NCBI GenBank assembly: GCA_902576785.1
Contig: CACGWC010000001.1
Location: 62,001-126,000, forward strand
From: an uncultured Pelagibacteraceae bacterium
GTDB taxonomy: Bacteria > Pseudomonadota > Alphaproteobacteria > Pelagibacterales > Pelagibacteraceae
DNA length: 64,000 nt
Direction of reading: 5' to 3'
Below are positions 1 through 9,590 of the stretch, in pieces. Each line of letters starts with the position of its first letter. Position 1 is the first letter of the stretch. The translations under genes were made by a program, and so were the position numbers. The notes beneath the pieces were generated by a model. The model worked only from the letters and a program-made list of their open reading frames with translations. It was not told the origin of the DNA and made no database searches.

Positions 1-50
1 TTTTTATGTTTAAATTGTTTAAGAGTTTATATAATCATAAAGATATTTAT

Positions 51-1058
51 ATGAGAAAAATTGCTCTGATTACAGGTATAACTGGTCAAGATGGTGCGTA
101 TCTTGCAAAATTTTTAAAAGAAAAAAATTATAAAGTAATTGGTACTTACACAGGAATTAAGCCAAATCTATTTAGATTAAAAAAATTAAATATATCAAAA
201 AAAATAATTTTAATTAAAATGAATATAAATAATTCAAGCCAAATTTCAAAAATATTGGAGAGATATAAAATTAATGAAATATATAATTTAGCTTCTCAAT
301 CATATGTAGATAAATCTTTTAAAAATCCAATAAATACAAATAAAGTTAATGCGCTTGGCCCTTTGTATCTTTTGGAAGCAATAAAAAAAAGAGATAAAAC
401 AATAAAATTTTACCAAGCATCCTCATCTGAAATGTTTGGAAATAGTAAAAATGTTTTTCAATCAGAAAAAACAAAATTTGAACCACAGAGTCCTTACGCA
501 ATTAGTAAATTATTTGCACATTATATGACTCGTCATTACAGAGAAACTTACAATATATTTGCTGTTTCTGGAATATTATTTAATCATGAATCACCTTTAA
601 GAGATAAAAACTTTGTATCCTCTAAAATCATAAAGGGATTAATTAATTTCAAAAAGAACAAAGGTAAAGCAATAGAACTAGGAAATATAAATATTAAAAG
701 AGACTGGGGATATTCAAAAGAGTACGTAGTACAGATGTGGAAAATGCTTCAAACTAAAAAACCAGATGACTATGTTATAGCTACTGGGAAAAGCCACTCT
801 TTAAAACAGATGATTAATATTTCAATAAATTATTTGAATATAAAAGCCAAATGGACAGGTAAGGGTTTAAATTTAAAGTTGGTCAATATTTCTGACAATA
901 AAACAATCATAAGAATAAATAAAAAATATTTTAGACCAAATGATATAAATTCTACTAAAGGAAATATTAGTAAAGCAAAAAAAATATTAAATTGGAAGCC
1001 TAGAACAAGCTTTAAAAATCTTATTAAAATTTTAATTAATGACAAAATTAAAGAATAA
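51..1058 (+). CDS. GDP-mannose 4,6-dehydratase-like SDR enzyme (divergent copy)
   Basis: This is an extended-SDR nucleotide-sugar dehydratase of the Gmd type, about 335 aa. The N-terminus carries the NAD(P)-binding motif TGITGQDG (residues 8-15). The middle has the QASSSEMFG segment and the catalytic Tyr/Lys motif SPYAISK. The C-terminus has the KYFRP and LNWKPR signatures of Gmd. An ATG at 6 is in frame, but the Rossmann strand starts immediately after the ATG at 51, which I prefer. It is clearly diverged from the canonical gmd at 9571-10623: the loop after the first strand is shorter and the NADP-binding KRKSSSFN-type stretch is missing. Its product may therefore differ from GDP-4-keto-6-deoxymannose, and the substrate is unproven. 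It is followed 60 bp later by a membrane protein on the same strand. Confidence 0.75.
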   Translation: MRKIALITGITGQDGAYLAKFLKEKNYKVIGTYTGIKPNLFRLKKLNISKKIILIKMNINNSSQISKILERYKINEIYNLASQSYVDKSFKNPINTNKVNALGPLYLLEAIKKRDKTIKFYQASSSEMFGNSKNVFQSEKTKFEPQSPYAISKLFAHYMTRHYRETYNIFAVSGILFNHESPLRDKNFVSSKIIKGLINFKKNKGKAIELGNINIKRDWGYSKEYVVQMWKMLQTKKPDDYVIATGKSHSLKQMINISINYLNIKAKWTGKGLNLKLVNISDNKTIIRINKKYFRPNDINSTKGNISKAKKILNWKPRTSFKNLIKILINDKIKE

Positions 1059-1118
1059 ATTAATTTTAATTTTCTTAAAATATTATTTATATTTATTTGC
1101 GGTTAATTAATATAAAAA

Positions 1119-2783
1119 ATGTTAGAAGTTATTATTGCTTGTTTTATAAGTATTTTTGTAATTACATCCTATGGCAAATTCTTTATATCATTAACATTTT
1201 CAAATAATTATCAATCTAATTTAGATATTTCTGAAAAAGGTCTAATTGGTATAATTGTCATATCCTTCCTTGGACTTTTAATAAATTTTGTACTTCCTTT
1301 AAATGAAATTTTGTCCAGTACACTATTTATAATCGGAATAATTTTGGGAATTAAATATAGAATTTATTTGAACAAAGAATATTTAATAATTACGAGTTTA
1401 ATTAGTTTTGTTTTAATAATATATTCAAATGTTAATCGTCCTGATGCAGGATTATACCATCTTCCCATCACCAGTATTTTAAATGAAAGCAAAATAATAA
1501 TTGGTTTAACAAATATTCATTTCAGATTTGGACACGGATCTTTAATTCAATATTTATCTGCACTTCATAATACATTTTTATTTAATATATCTTTTTTAAC
1601 AATCCCACTTGCTACTATTTTTTCTATATATATTTTTTTCTTATATAAAAAAATTGTTTTCTTTTTTAAAGATAAAAATACTACATTAAGTCTTCTGTAC
1701 TTAATTTTTTTTGTCATAAGTATTTATGCTTTTAATAGATACAGTGCATACGGTAACGACGCATCAGCACATATATTTTATTTTTATTTTTATTTAAAAT
1801 TATTAGAAATTTTTTTAAAGCAAAATTTGACTACCGATAAATTTTTTTTTCTATTTTTTATTGCAATATTTCTTTCAACTTTAAAAGTATTCATGATAAT
1901 ATCAATTATTCCTTTAATTTATTTATTTTTGAAAATAAAGAGTAAGATTACGATTTTTAAAAATTTCAAGTTCTATTTATTTTCATCTTTATTCGTAATG
2001 TTTTTAATAAAGTCTATATTAATAAGCGGTTGTGTTTTTTTTCCAATAAAAAATTCTTGTTTGGATTCACTTAAAATCTTCAATGAAGCAAAAACTATCG
2101 AGACAGCGCGCGTTAGTGAAGCTTGGGCAAAAGGTTGGCCAGATAAAAAAGATTCTATTAGTTCCTTCAAAAAGTTTAACAAAGACTTTAATTGGTTTTT
2201 AACCTGGAAAAATAATCATTTACTATATATTTATGAAAAATTGTTACCAATACTATTGTTTGTATTAATTACTTATTTTTACGTACTAACTAAAACAAAA
2301 GTAGGAAATAAAAATTATTTAAAAATGAAAAGAAACACAAAATTTAACAATTTATTTCTTTTTTTATTTACAGGTTTTACTATTGTTTTATGGTTTTTTA
2401 AATTTCCACTTTATAGATTTGGTTTTTCATTTTTAATAACTTTTATAGTTTTGGTATTTTTGATATCAATTAAGAATAAGTTAAATTACATCTCTGTTGA
2501 CAAATTAAAAAATTTTTTTATTGTTCTCGTTATCATCTCTTTAAGTGGATTAACGTTAAAAAATATTAATAGAATATCATATGACAAAAAAGTAAATCAG
2601 GTTTGGCCAAATATTGAGCCAAAGGAAAAATTTTCAAAAGTTTTTTTGAATAATAAAGGATTTTATTATTTTAGTAGAGGTAAGCAATGCATGTACAGTA
2701 AATCACCTTGCACTTATTATAAGACTGAAAAACTGAGATTTAAAAAAGTTTTTGGTTATAGTGTTTATTGGGAAGAAGAGTAA
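1119..2783 (+). CDS. Multi-pass membrane protein, GT-C-like (LIC_10190-type)
   Basis: A 554-aa polytopic membrane protein with roughly ten or more hydrophobic helices. The motif RPDAGLYHLP (about residue 107) sits after the early helices, where GT-C glycosyltransferases have an acidic catalytic loop. A periplasmic-type loop holds SGCVFFPIKNSC, and there is a Cys pair near the C-terminus (QCMYSKSPC). It has the same length and motifs as the product of 5794-7458, and a weaker likeness to that of 29003-30898. I infer a membrane sugar- or polymer-modifying enzyme in surface polysaccharide synthesis. No catalytic assignment is certain. It converges on the next minus-strand gene with only 2 bp between them. 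Confidence 0.5.
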   Translation: MLEVIIACFISIFVITSYGKFFISLTFSNNYQSNLDISEKGLIGIIVISFLGLLINFVLPLNEILSSTLFIIGIILGIKYRIYLNKEYLIITSLISFVLIIYSNVNRPDAGLYHLPITSILNESKIIIGLTNIHFRFGHGSLIQYLSALHNTFLFNISFLTIPLATIFSIYIFFLYKKIVFFFKDKNTTLSLLYLIFFVISIYAFNRYSAYGNDASAHIFYFYFYLKLLEIFLKQNLTTDKFFFLFFIAIFLSTLKVFMIISIIPLIYLFLKIKSKITIFKNFKFYLFSSLFVMFLIKSILISGCVFFPIKNSCLDSLKIFNEAKTIETARVSEAWAKGWPDKKDSISSFKKFNKDFNWFLTWKNNHLLYIYEKLLPILLFVLITYFYVLTKTKVGNKNYLKMKRNTKFNNLFLFLFTGFTIVLWFFKFPLYRFGFSFLITFIVLVFLISIKNKLNYISVDKLKNFFIVLVIISLSGLTLKNINRISYDKKVNQVWPNIEPKEKFSKVFLNNKGFYYFSRGKQCMYSKSPCTYYKTEKLRFKKVFGYSVYWEEE

Positions 2784-2785
2784 GT

Positions 2786-3478
2786 TTAATCAAAAAATCT
2801 GTACCATATAATACAATAAATTGCTCTAAAAGCATCTTTTATTGTTATCTTTTTTCCATCTGAATATGATCTGCCTTTATAGCTAATGGGGACTTCGTAA
2901 AAAATAAATTTTTTTTTTGCAAGTTTCATTGTTATTTCAGGTTCGATTCCAAAAGATTTTTCTCGAAGAGTTATATCTCTTAGGCATTCCTTCTTAAAGA
3001 CCTTGTAACCAGTTTCCATATCAGTCATGTTTAGGTTTGTAAAAATATTGGTAGCTGTAGTTAATAATTTATTTGCAACAAAATGCCAAAAATAATGAAG
3101 CCTTACATATTTGCCTCCTAAAAATCTAGATCCATAAACAACTTGTGCATCACTTTCTATAAATGGTTTAAGCAAATTATGATAATCATTTGGATCATAT
3201 TCTAGATCAGCATCTTGAATGAGTATTATATCTCCTTGTGCTATTCTGAAACCAGTTCTAAGTGCAGAGCCTTTGCCCATATTTTCTGAATGACGCTCGG
3301 ATTTTAAATTTTCATTATTTTTTTTCAATTTATTGATTATTTCAGGAGTTCTGTCATTTGAGCAGTCATCAATAATTATTATTTCTTTGTCAAATTCATC
3401 AAATTTAATAACCTTGTTAAAAATCTTTTCCAATGTTTCCTCTTCGTTATAACAAGGAATAACTATTGATAGTTTCAT
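2786..3478 (-). CDS. GT2 glycosyltransferase, dolichyl/polyprenyl-phosphate-sugar synthase-like
   Basis: A 230-aa GT-A fold enzyme. It begins with KLSIVIPCYNEEETL, followed by IIIDDCSNDRT (UDP-binding) and the DADLEYDP metal-binding Asp triad at about residues 93-97. GKGSALRTGF matches the polyprenyl-phosphate mannose/glucose synthase branch (DPM1/GtrB-like). It has no C-terminal membrane helices, so it resembles the soluble DPM1 form. The expected role is making polyprenyl-phosphate-linked sugar for the GT-C-like membrane enzymes nearby. It is the last gene of a minus-strand operon that starts near 14470, 13 bp after the ligase gene. Confidence 0.75.
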   Translation of the reverse strand: MKLSIVIPCYNEEETLEKIFNKVIKFDEFDKEIIIIDDCSNDRTPEIINKLKKNNENLKSERHSENMGKGSALRTGFRIAQGDIILIQDADLEYDPNDYHNLLKPFIESDAQVVYGSRFLGGKYVRLHYFWHFVANKLLTTATNIFTNLNMTDMETGYKVFKKECLRDITLREKSFGIEPEITMKLAKKKFIFYEVPISYKGRSYSDGKKITIKDAFRAIYCIIWYRFFD

Positions 3479-3491
3479 AAACTAATTATAT

Positions 3492-5039
3492 TTATTTATT
3501 TTCATTTTTTTTGTCTATAAAAAAGTATAAGAGTAATCCTAACTGTAAACTAAAGGACATAATAAACCAGTTATTAAAGAAATTTCCAAATGTTGTCATT
3601 GGGAAAAGTAACAAAAAAAAGTAGGTCAGAATACATAATTTTGTGTTGTTATATAATAATTGTTTATAAAATATTTTTACAAATAGATGTTTAATAAAAA
3701 GATAAATTATGAAAAGGAAAATCCCAAATATATAGAGAGTGCCAATCAAACCAGTTTCAGACATCAGTTGTAAGTATAATTGGTGAGGGTGAGTTGTGCA
3801 TCCATTTCTATAAAAGTAACTTTTTTCAGGAATACCAAAATCTGTTAAGTCTAAAGTAAATATTTGGTGTCCACTATTAATTAAATTTCCTGTAGCAACA
3901 TTAACTAAATTTATTTTTCCTTCTTTGTTTGAAAAAAATTTATAATTTTTATTTTTAAAGCGATATTTTAATAATAAATCATTATTTTCAATTACGTCTC
4001 CAACTTTAAAAAATGTTTCAATTATTTCAACATTTATGAATTTTTTATGAATATCTAAATATTGTATATTGTTATTTTTAAATGATTTTTTCGAACTGTA
4101 AGTCACAAACTTTGGCTGTGAACAAAAATATTTAAATGATTTTGGACCTTGTCCAAAAATTTTATTTTCTTTAAATCCGTTAAAGGCTGTATTCCAGCTT
4201 AATTTATAATACTTAAATCTGTCAAAAAAACTACGTAAATCAAATTTTTCGCTAAATGATATTTGAGATTTAGTTTGAATGATATACCTATCATACAATG
4301 TTGAGTTTATTTTAAATGATGCAGATAATATAATTGCTGCAGATAAAATAATTATAAATTTACTTAAGAATTTTATATCTAGTAGAATAAATATTACTAT
4401 TAATCCAATGATAGTTAAAAATAATGCAGATCTTTCTCCGGTTAGGACAATTAATACAAAAGATAATAAAATGAATGGGATAATTATTAAATCATTAAAT
4501 TTGTTTCTTAAATAAAAATACAAAGCGATAATAATAAAAAAATACCTAGAAATAAAACTGCCCAATACAAGCTTATCTTCAAAAAAACTTGAAATTCTAT
4601 CGCTCCTATACTTTGGGTATCCGAATAAATTTTTATCATAGGCAAATTGATAAAAACCATCAATAATTAAAATTATAAACATAATAATTAATGAGTAGAA
4701 AATCAGATAGATAAATTTAGAGTTTTTATTTAAAAAATAATAAATTGCTAAAATAAACAAAATAAATCTAAAATAAAAAATATTTTTTAAAAATATTTGA
4801 TCTTTATATTCTGAAAATAATGATAGTGAAGTAACATAGAAAACAAAAATTGAAATTATATAAATTAATTTATTATTTAAAAAGTGGTAATCTTTTTTAA
4901 TAATAATAGTAGTTAAAAAAAAAATATTTATAATTAATATAAAAATTTCTGGTACAAGTGGGCCAGATACCAATGCAATCGGAAAAAGTGCTATTAAAAT
5001 CTCAGGTATAAAATTTTTTTTTGATAATAATTTAATCAT
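3492..5039 (-). CDS. O-antigen ligase/polymerase family protein with inserted barrel-sandwich-like domain
   Basis: A 515-aa polytopic membrane protein of the O-antigen ligase/Wzy family (WaaL-like). The family signature GQGPKSFKYFC (296-306) and THPHQLYLQLMSETGLIG (416-433) bracket the large periplasmic loop. That loop is enlarged by about 75-90 residues (about 325-400) that read like half of a biotinyl/lipoyl or HlyD-type hybrid barrel: FFKVGDVIENNDLLL, then NKEGKINLVNVATGNLINSG. Cys306 and Cys414 flank the insertion and could form a disulfide. Family knowledge predicts transfer or polymerisation of undecaprenyl-PP-linked glycan on the periplasmic face. The role of the insert is unknown. The start overlaps the upstream GT2 gene by 4 bp. 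Confidence 0.75.
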   Translation of the reverse strand: MIKLLSKKNFIPEILIALFPIALVSGPLVPEIFILIINIFFLTTIIIKKDYHFLNNKLIYIISIFVFYVTSLSLFSEYKDQIFLKNIFYFRFILFILAIYYFLNKNSKFIYLIFYSLIIMFIILIIDGFYQFAYDKNLFGYPKYRSDRISSFFEDKLVLGSFISRYFFIIIALYFYLRNKFNDLIIIPFILLSFVLIVLTGERSALFLTIIGLIVIFILLDIKFLSKFIIILSAAIILSASFKINSTLYDRYIIQTKSQISFSEKFDLRSFFDRFKYYKLSWNTAFNGFKENKIFGQGPKSFKYFCSQPKFVTYSSKKSFKNNNIQYLDIHKKFINVEIIETFFKVGDVIENNDLLLKYRFKNKNYKFFSNKEGKINLVNVATGNLINSGHQIFTLDLTDFGIPEKSYFYRNGCTTHPHQLYLQLMSETGLIGTLYIFGIFLFIIYLFIKHLFVKIFYKQLLYNNTKLCILTYFFLLLFPMTTFGNFFNNWFIMSFSLQLGLLLYFFIDKKNENK

Positions 5040-5797
5040 TTTTTTGGTCTATTAATAAATTGCATTATTCTGTTACATATTTTGTAAAGTATGAAATGAA
5101 TCAATTTTACTGGTTTATTATAGATTCTTAAAATTTTCAAAATAGTTAAATTCTGTTTAATAATGTTTGAAAGGCTTTTATTTGAAGAGCCGCCATAACG
5201 CATTTTTACAAACGTTTTATCTAAATATAAAGATGTACATTCATGTATCTCTAGCATTCTAAACATAAACTCGAAGTCTGATGAATTTCCTAAATCTTGC
5301 CTATATTTTCCAAACTTTTCATGAATTTTTTTTTTAATTATGAATGTTGGATGAGGCGGGCTCCAACCTTTATAAAATAGTCCCTTTTTAAAGTTTTGTG
5401 ATTTCCAAAACCTTAATGGAGAATTAATATCATTTTGTTTAACATAAATTAAGTTTCCATAAATAATATCAGGATTAAATTTTTTAAAATTATTTACTAA
5501 AATACTCAATATATCAATATTATCATAATAATCATCAGAATGTAGTATGGAAATTATGTCACCTGTTGAATTTTCAATTCCTTTATTAATTGCATCAAAA
5601 ATTCCTAAATCTTTTTCTGATATAATTTTAATTTTTTTATTTTTTTTATTTTTTACAAGCTCTAAAGTTTTATCAGCTGAAATGTTATCAATTATAATTT
5701 GCTCCCAATTGTTATAATCTTGTCTCAAGATAGATTCTATATTTGTTAATATAGTATCTTCACTATTATACGTTGGTGTAATAATACTTATTTTCAA
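5036..5797 (-). CDS. GT2 glycosyltransferase (WcaE-like)
   Basis: A 253-aa GT-A family enzyme: KISIITPTYNSEDTI at the N-terminus, QIIIDNISADKTLE, EKDLGIFDAINKGIE and the metal-binding LHSDDYYD at about residues 87-94. The IFDAINKGI signature is typical of the WcaE-like GT2 subgroup found in colanic acid and O-antigen clusters. It has no membrane segments and should act on the cytoplasmic face on lipid-linked acceptors. It overlaps both neighbours by 4 bp (ATGA-type junctions), so translation is probably coupled. Donor and acceptor are unknown. Confidence 0.8.
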   Translation of the reverse strand: MKISIITPTYNSEDTILTNIESILRQDYNNWEQIIIDNISADKTLELVKNKKNKKIKIISEKDLGIFDAINKGIENSTGDIISILHSDDYYDNIDILSILVNNFKKFNPDIIYGNLIYVKQNDINSPLRFWKSQNFKKGLFYKGWSPPHPTFIIKKKIHEKFGKYRQDLGNSSDFEFMFRMLEIHECTSLYLDKTFVKMRYGGSSNKSLSNIIKQNLTILKILRIYNKPVKLIHFILYKICNRIMQFINRPKK

Positions 5798-7458
5798 TTT
5801 GTTTTTTTATCTTTGGTGCTTATAAATAAATAATTTTTACGCTTTTCAATAAAATAATGTTTTTTTGGTTTATTAATACAAATTCCTCTGAAATCTGCAC
5901 ATTGCCAATTCAAGCTTTGGTAAATTTTAAAATTATTTACTTCAATTAATTTAATAATTTGAGAATAATCAAAATTTTTTCCAAAAGGCTTGATTAAATC
6001 TAAGAACTTAAAATTGTTTAAGTTTTTATTTACTAAAATTATAGAAAGTATAATCAAGCTGCTAGCTATATACTTAGAAAAAGGTATTTTAAAAAGATTT
6101 ATTTCTATTAACATCATAGCCAAAAGAGCACATGGAAAAAAGAGCAATATTCCCCAACCAAACCTTATCTCGGGTGCCTGAAACCATATATAAAAGTTGA
6201 TTATATAAAAAATTACAGTGATTATTAAAAAGAATTTCGTTTTTGAATTAAATTGATTTTTAGATATTAATTTTATTAAAAATATTAAAAAAAAGGATAA
6301 AATAAATATAGATATTGTTATATTTAAAAAAGCATCGTTGACGAAGTAATCTTTAAACCATGGTAAAATCCAATCGTAGCTATAAATTGTGTAATCAAAT
6401 TCCGTATACCTTGACCTTAATGTAGTATCTCTCGCAAAACTTTTGGTTTGATTGAGATAAAATAAAACTTGATTATCACTTAGGGACCAGGAAAAATTAA
6501 CACAAGTAGACTTGATGGGAAATAAAAAACATGAACTTAATATTAAATTTCTCAAAGACCAAAAAACAAATAAAAAAAAACTGAAAATAGAAATTTTATT
6601 AAAAAATAACATTATGTTTAACTGTTTATGGTAATAAGAAGCAATTAAAGGATATATCAGTGCTCCAATATATGTCAGTTTTAGCATAGGACAAATTACA
6701 GAGGATATTACTAATAAATAAAAGTAATCTTTATTTTTTGTTTCAATATATCGTATAAAAATGAAACTCGCTGCTATAAAAAAAACCATACCTACAGTAT
6801 CAACCTCGGGATTTCCTAAATGGTTAAAGATTATTCCATTTTTATATGGATGGATAATGCTAAAGAAAAATAGAAAAGACGTACATAAAAATAATGTTAA
6901 ATGACTCAATTCTTTACTAGATTTAATTTTAATACTTTCAGCAAAAATAAATGAAAAAGGAATGTAAGCTATTACATAAATTGAGTTAAAATCTTTATAT
7001 TGCAAGCTCAAACCTGCTAGAAGTATATGCCAGATAGAATTTAATGCGTAATGCCAATCCAAAATAGCAAGTCCAAAAGTTATTTTATAATTATGTATCC
7101 AATTAATTGTTTGAATATGATAAACTGGCGAGTCTACGTTATTTGAATTATAATAAGTAAATACAGAAAAAATTAGAAGAAAAAAGGAAAAGTAAACATA
7201 ATCGATTGCAATTTTTTTTTTAAAAAATCCATAAAGAAATAAAATTAATCCAAGAAATGCCAAAGGTACTTTAACTACGGATATAGGGATAAAATAATTT
7301 GCTAAAATTAAAATTAAAGTTATAAAAAATATTCCATATATAAAATCTAAATTATAAATTTTTACATTTTTATTTTCACTAATTATTAATTTGAAAATAA
7401 AAGAGTAACCAATTATTATTGCTGTGATAATAAGATTAATTAAGAATGTTATAAGCAT
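5794..7458 (-). CDS. Multi-pass membrane protein, GT-C-like (LIC_10190-type)
   Basis: A 554-aa polytopic membrane protein paralogous to that of 1119-2783. It shares the early loop NVDSPVYHIQ (compare RPDAGLYHLP), the cysteine motif SSCFLFPIKSTC, and a C-terminal Cys pair (QCADFRGIC). About ten or more transmembrane helices precede a short hydrophilic tail. I infer a periplasm-facing glycosyltransferase or polymer-processing enzyme of the surface polysaccharide pathway. The family is uncharacterised as far as I know. It abuts the upstream gene, sharing one base at 7458. Confidence 0.5.
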   Translation of the reverse strand: MLITFLINLIITAIIIGYSFIFKLIISENKNVKIYNLDFIYGIFFITLILILANYFIPISVVKVPLAFLGLILFLYGFFKKKIAIDYVYFSFFLLIFSVFTYYNSNNVDSPVYHIQTINWIHNYKITFGLAILDWHYALNSIWHILLAGLSLQYKDFNSIYVIAYIPFSFIFAESIKIKSSKELSHLTLFLCTSFLFFFSIIHPYKNGIIFNHLGNPEVDTVGMVFFIAASFIFIRYIETKNKDYFYLLVISSVICPMLKLTYIGALIYPLIASYYHKQLNIMLFFNKISIFSFFLFVFWSLRNLILSSCFLFPIKSTCVNFSWSLSDNQVLFYLNQTKSFARDTTLRSRYTEFDYTIYSYDWILPWFKDYFVNDAFLNITISIFILSFFLIFLIKLISKNQFNSKTKFFLIITVIFYIINFYIWFQAPEIRFGWGILLFFPCALLAMMLIEINLFKIPFSKYIASSLIILSIILVNKNLNNFKFLDLIKPFGKNFDYSQIIKLIEVNNFKIYQSLNWQCADFRGICINKPKKHYFIEKRKNYLFISTKDKKTN

Positions 7459-8639
7459 TAGTCGCGTTTAAGTGGCTGTCCTTTAAGAATTTTTTTATCC
7501 CTAGCAGTATTGCCTTGAACCCAACATTTAATATTCTCTCTACTATCTAAATACTTCATTAAAAATCCATTTTCAAACTTGATATCAATTTTAGCACTTA
7601 TTGCATTTTTAGGTGCACATAACTCTGGTTGTTTATATTTAATAGTCAATGGATTGATAAAAATAAACCATGAAATGAAATTTAATAAACATACTCCATA
7701 TATAATTTTTTTATTTTTAGAACTAAAAATAAAATATAAAATAACTATTAAGAATAATTGCAAATAAGAAAATTCACCTGGTATCCATAGAAAAATAATT
7801 AGGTTAGAAATTGCTAGTAGCATTAATACTTTAAAATTATTTATAATTAAAATATTTTTTAAATTTTTAATTAAGAAAAATAAAATTAAAAAAGACGATA
7901 GATAACCAAGAGAAATATAAGTTTTGAAAATAAATCTAGAAATCAAACCAAAAATTCCTTGATCCATAGGTCTGGCAGCCGTTAACCAAGATAGGTCAAA
8001 TTTATTTTCAAACCAAATTGGAACATAAAACATTCCTCCAAAAACAAAGGTACTAAGAAAAATGTTTAATCGACGATTAATTGAAATTTTGTCTTCAAAT
8101 TCATAAAAAAAAATTATTATTGCTACAAAGAGAACATAATTTATTCTAACACCTATAGATATGGCAAAAAATAAGATGGCTAATTCAAAAATTTTTTTAT
8201 TAAAAAAAAATATACCTAAGGATAAAAAAAATAAAGCCCAGGAATAATCAACTGGTTCTAAATTGTCAAAAAATAATATTGGATTGGTAAGACAAAGAAA
8301 TAAAAATAAGTAAATTTCTTTAGATATTTTTAACGTGTTAAATGAAAAATAAAATAAAACTAATCCAAGTATTAGAAACAAATATGTAAAAAGATTTGCA
8401 ACAAAACTTCCAAAATAAACTGACAAAAAACCTATTCCAATTTCAGCCACTGGATTACCTGTAAATCTTGAGGAAACAAATCTGCCATCATATAACGTGG
8501 TTTCGAAGGCATAGATCATTGGTAACGTATCTTCATCAGACCCATAACCTCCAATAAAACAAAGATATATCCCAACTGAAAATATTAAAAAAAATGAAAA
8601 TATTATAATTAGATTTTCATTTCTAAGAAATAATCCCAT
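7458..8639 (-). CDS. Multi-pass membrane protein, probable GT-C-type transferase
   Basis: A 393-aa membrane protein with about ten predicted helices and a C-terminal hydrophilic tail of some 60 residues. After the first helix it has GGYGSDEDTLPM, an acidic first-loop motif of the kind used by GT-C and glucosyltransferase-type membrane enzymes. The tail contains two Cys (LCAPKN and IKCWVQ). I do not recognise a specific family. The surrounding operon suggests addition of a side sugar to the polysaccharide from a polyprenyl-phosphate donor. Confidence 0.45.
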   Translation of the reverse strand: MGLFLRNENLIIIFSFFLIFSVGIYLCFIGGYGSDEDTLPMIYAFETTLYDGRFVSSRFTGNPVAEIGIGFLSVYFGSFVANLFTYLFLILGLVLFYFSFNTLKISKEIYLFLFLCLTNPILFFDNLEPVDYSWALFFLSLGIFFFNKKIFELAILFFAISIGVRINYVLFVAIIIFFYEFEDKISINRRLNIFLSTFVFGGMFYVPIWFENKFDLSWLTAARPMDQGIFGLISRFIFKTYISLGYLSSFLILFFLIKNLKNILIINNFKVLMLLAISNLIIFLWIPGEFSYLQLFLIVILYFIFSSKNKKIIYGVCLLNFISWFIFINPLTIKYKQPELCAPKNAISAKIDIKFENGFLMKYLDSRENIKCWVQGNTARDKKILKGQPLKRD

Positions 8640-8642
8640 AAT

Positions 8643-9590
8643 TTAATTTCTTAATTGTTTATAATTTTTTTCTAAATCTAAATAAGTTTTAAAAATTGCT
8701 TCTTCTAATTTTACTTTTGGCGACCATCCATATTGTTTAGCAAGTTTTGTATCTAACACTTTACTTTTCATACCATCCAAATTTGAATTGTTATCAAAAA
8801 CTATTGTCATTTTTTTATTTACAATTTTTAAAATAATTTTAACAAATTGTTTGATTGTTTTCTCTTTTGAAGTTCCTATATTTATTAAAGAATGTTTAAC
8901 TTTTTTATTCATAAAGTATAAAACCGCATCTGCCAAATCATCCACATATATGACTTCTCGTTTAGCTTTTCCGGTGCCCCACAATTTAATTTTAAATTTT
9001 TTATTTTTTTCAGCTAAATAAATTTTACGTAATATTGCTGGTATAAAATGTGAATTTTCTAGGTCATAATTATCATTGGGACCAAAAGTATTTGTTGGCA
9101 TTAAACATAAATAGTTAGTTTTGTATTGATTATTATAACTCTCACACATTTTAATTCCTGCAATTTTAGCTATTGCATAAGGCTCATTTGTTTTTTCTAG
9201 TTTTCCTGTTAATAGATAATCTTCTTTAATTGGTCTCTTACAATTTACTGGATAAACACAACTAGAGCCTAAAAATATTAAATTTTTGATCTTATTTAAA
9301 TAGCTCCCATGTATAAGATTGTTTTGGATTGTTAAATTTTCTCTAATAAAATCTGCTCTAAATAAGTTGTTTGCTTTTATTCCACCTACTTTCGCTGCAG
9401 CTATAATAACAATTTTAGGTTTATTTTTTTTTAAAAAATTTATTACTTTATTTTGATCCAAAAGGTCTAATTTTTTTTTACTTTGAGTTATAATATTTGT
9501 GTATCCTCTTTTTTTTAATAATCTATATATTGCTGAGCCAACTAAGCCGTTATGGCCAGCTAAAAATATTTTATCTTTTTTTTTTATCAT
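8643..9590 (-). CDS. fcl: GDP-L-fucose synthase
   Basis: A 315-aa extended SDR (GDP-4-keto-6-deoxymannose 3,5-epimerase/4-reductase). Diagnostic segments are [11 protein letters not shown] (NADP binding), [18 protein letters not shown], the catalytic [34 protein letters not shown] and GTSKEKTI. Length and order match Fcl/WcaG closely. It overlaps the 3' end of gmd by 20 bp, so the two are co-translated: Gmd makes GDP-4-keto-6-deoxy-D-mannose and Fcl converts it to GDP-L-fucose. Mannose-1-phosphate genes (manB, manC) are not in this window. Confidence 0.93.
   Translation of the reverse strand: MIKKKDKIFLAGHNGLVGSAIYRLLKKRGYTNIITQSKKKLDLLDQNKVINFLKKNKPKIVIIAAAKVGGIKANNLFRADFIRENLTIQNNLIHGSYLNKIKNLIFLGSSCVYPVNCKRPIKEDYLLTGKLEKTNEPYAIAKIAGIKMCESYNNQYKTNYLCLMPTNTFGPNDNYDLENSHFIPAILRKIYLAEKNKKFKIKLWGTGKAKREVIYVDDLADAVLYFMNKKVKHSLINIGTSKEKTIKQFVKIILKIVNKKMTIVFDNNSNLDGMKSKVLDTKLAKQYGWSPKVKLEEAIFKTYLDLEKNYKQLRN

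Noticed and set aside
6-50. Fifteen-residue N-terminal extension of the first gene
   Set aside because: The Rossmann motif starts right after ATG 51, and homologues begin there.
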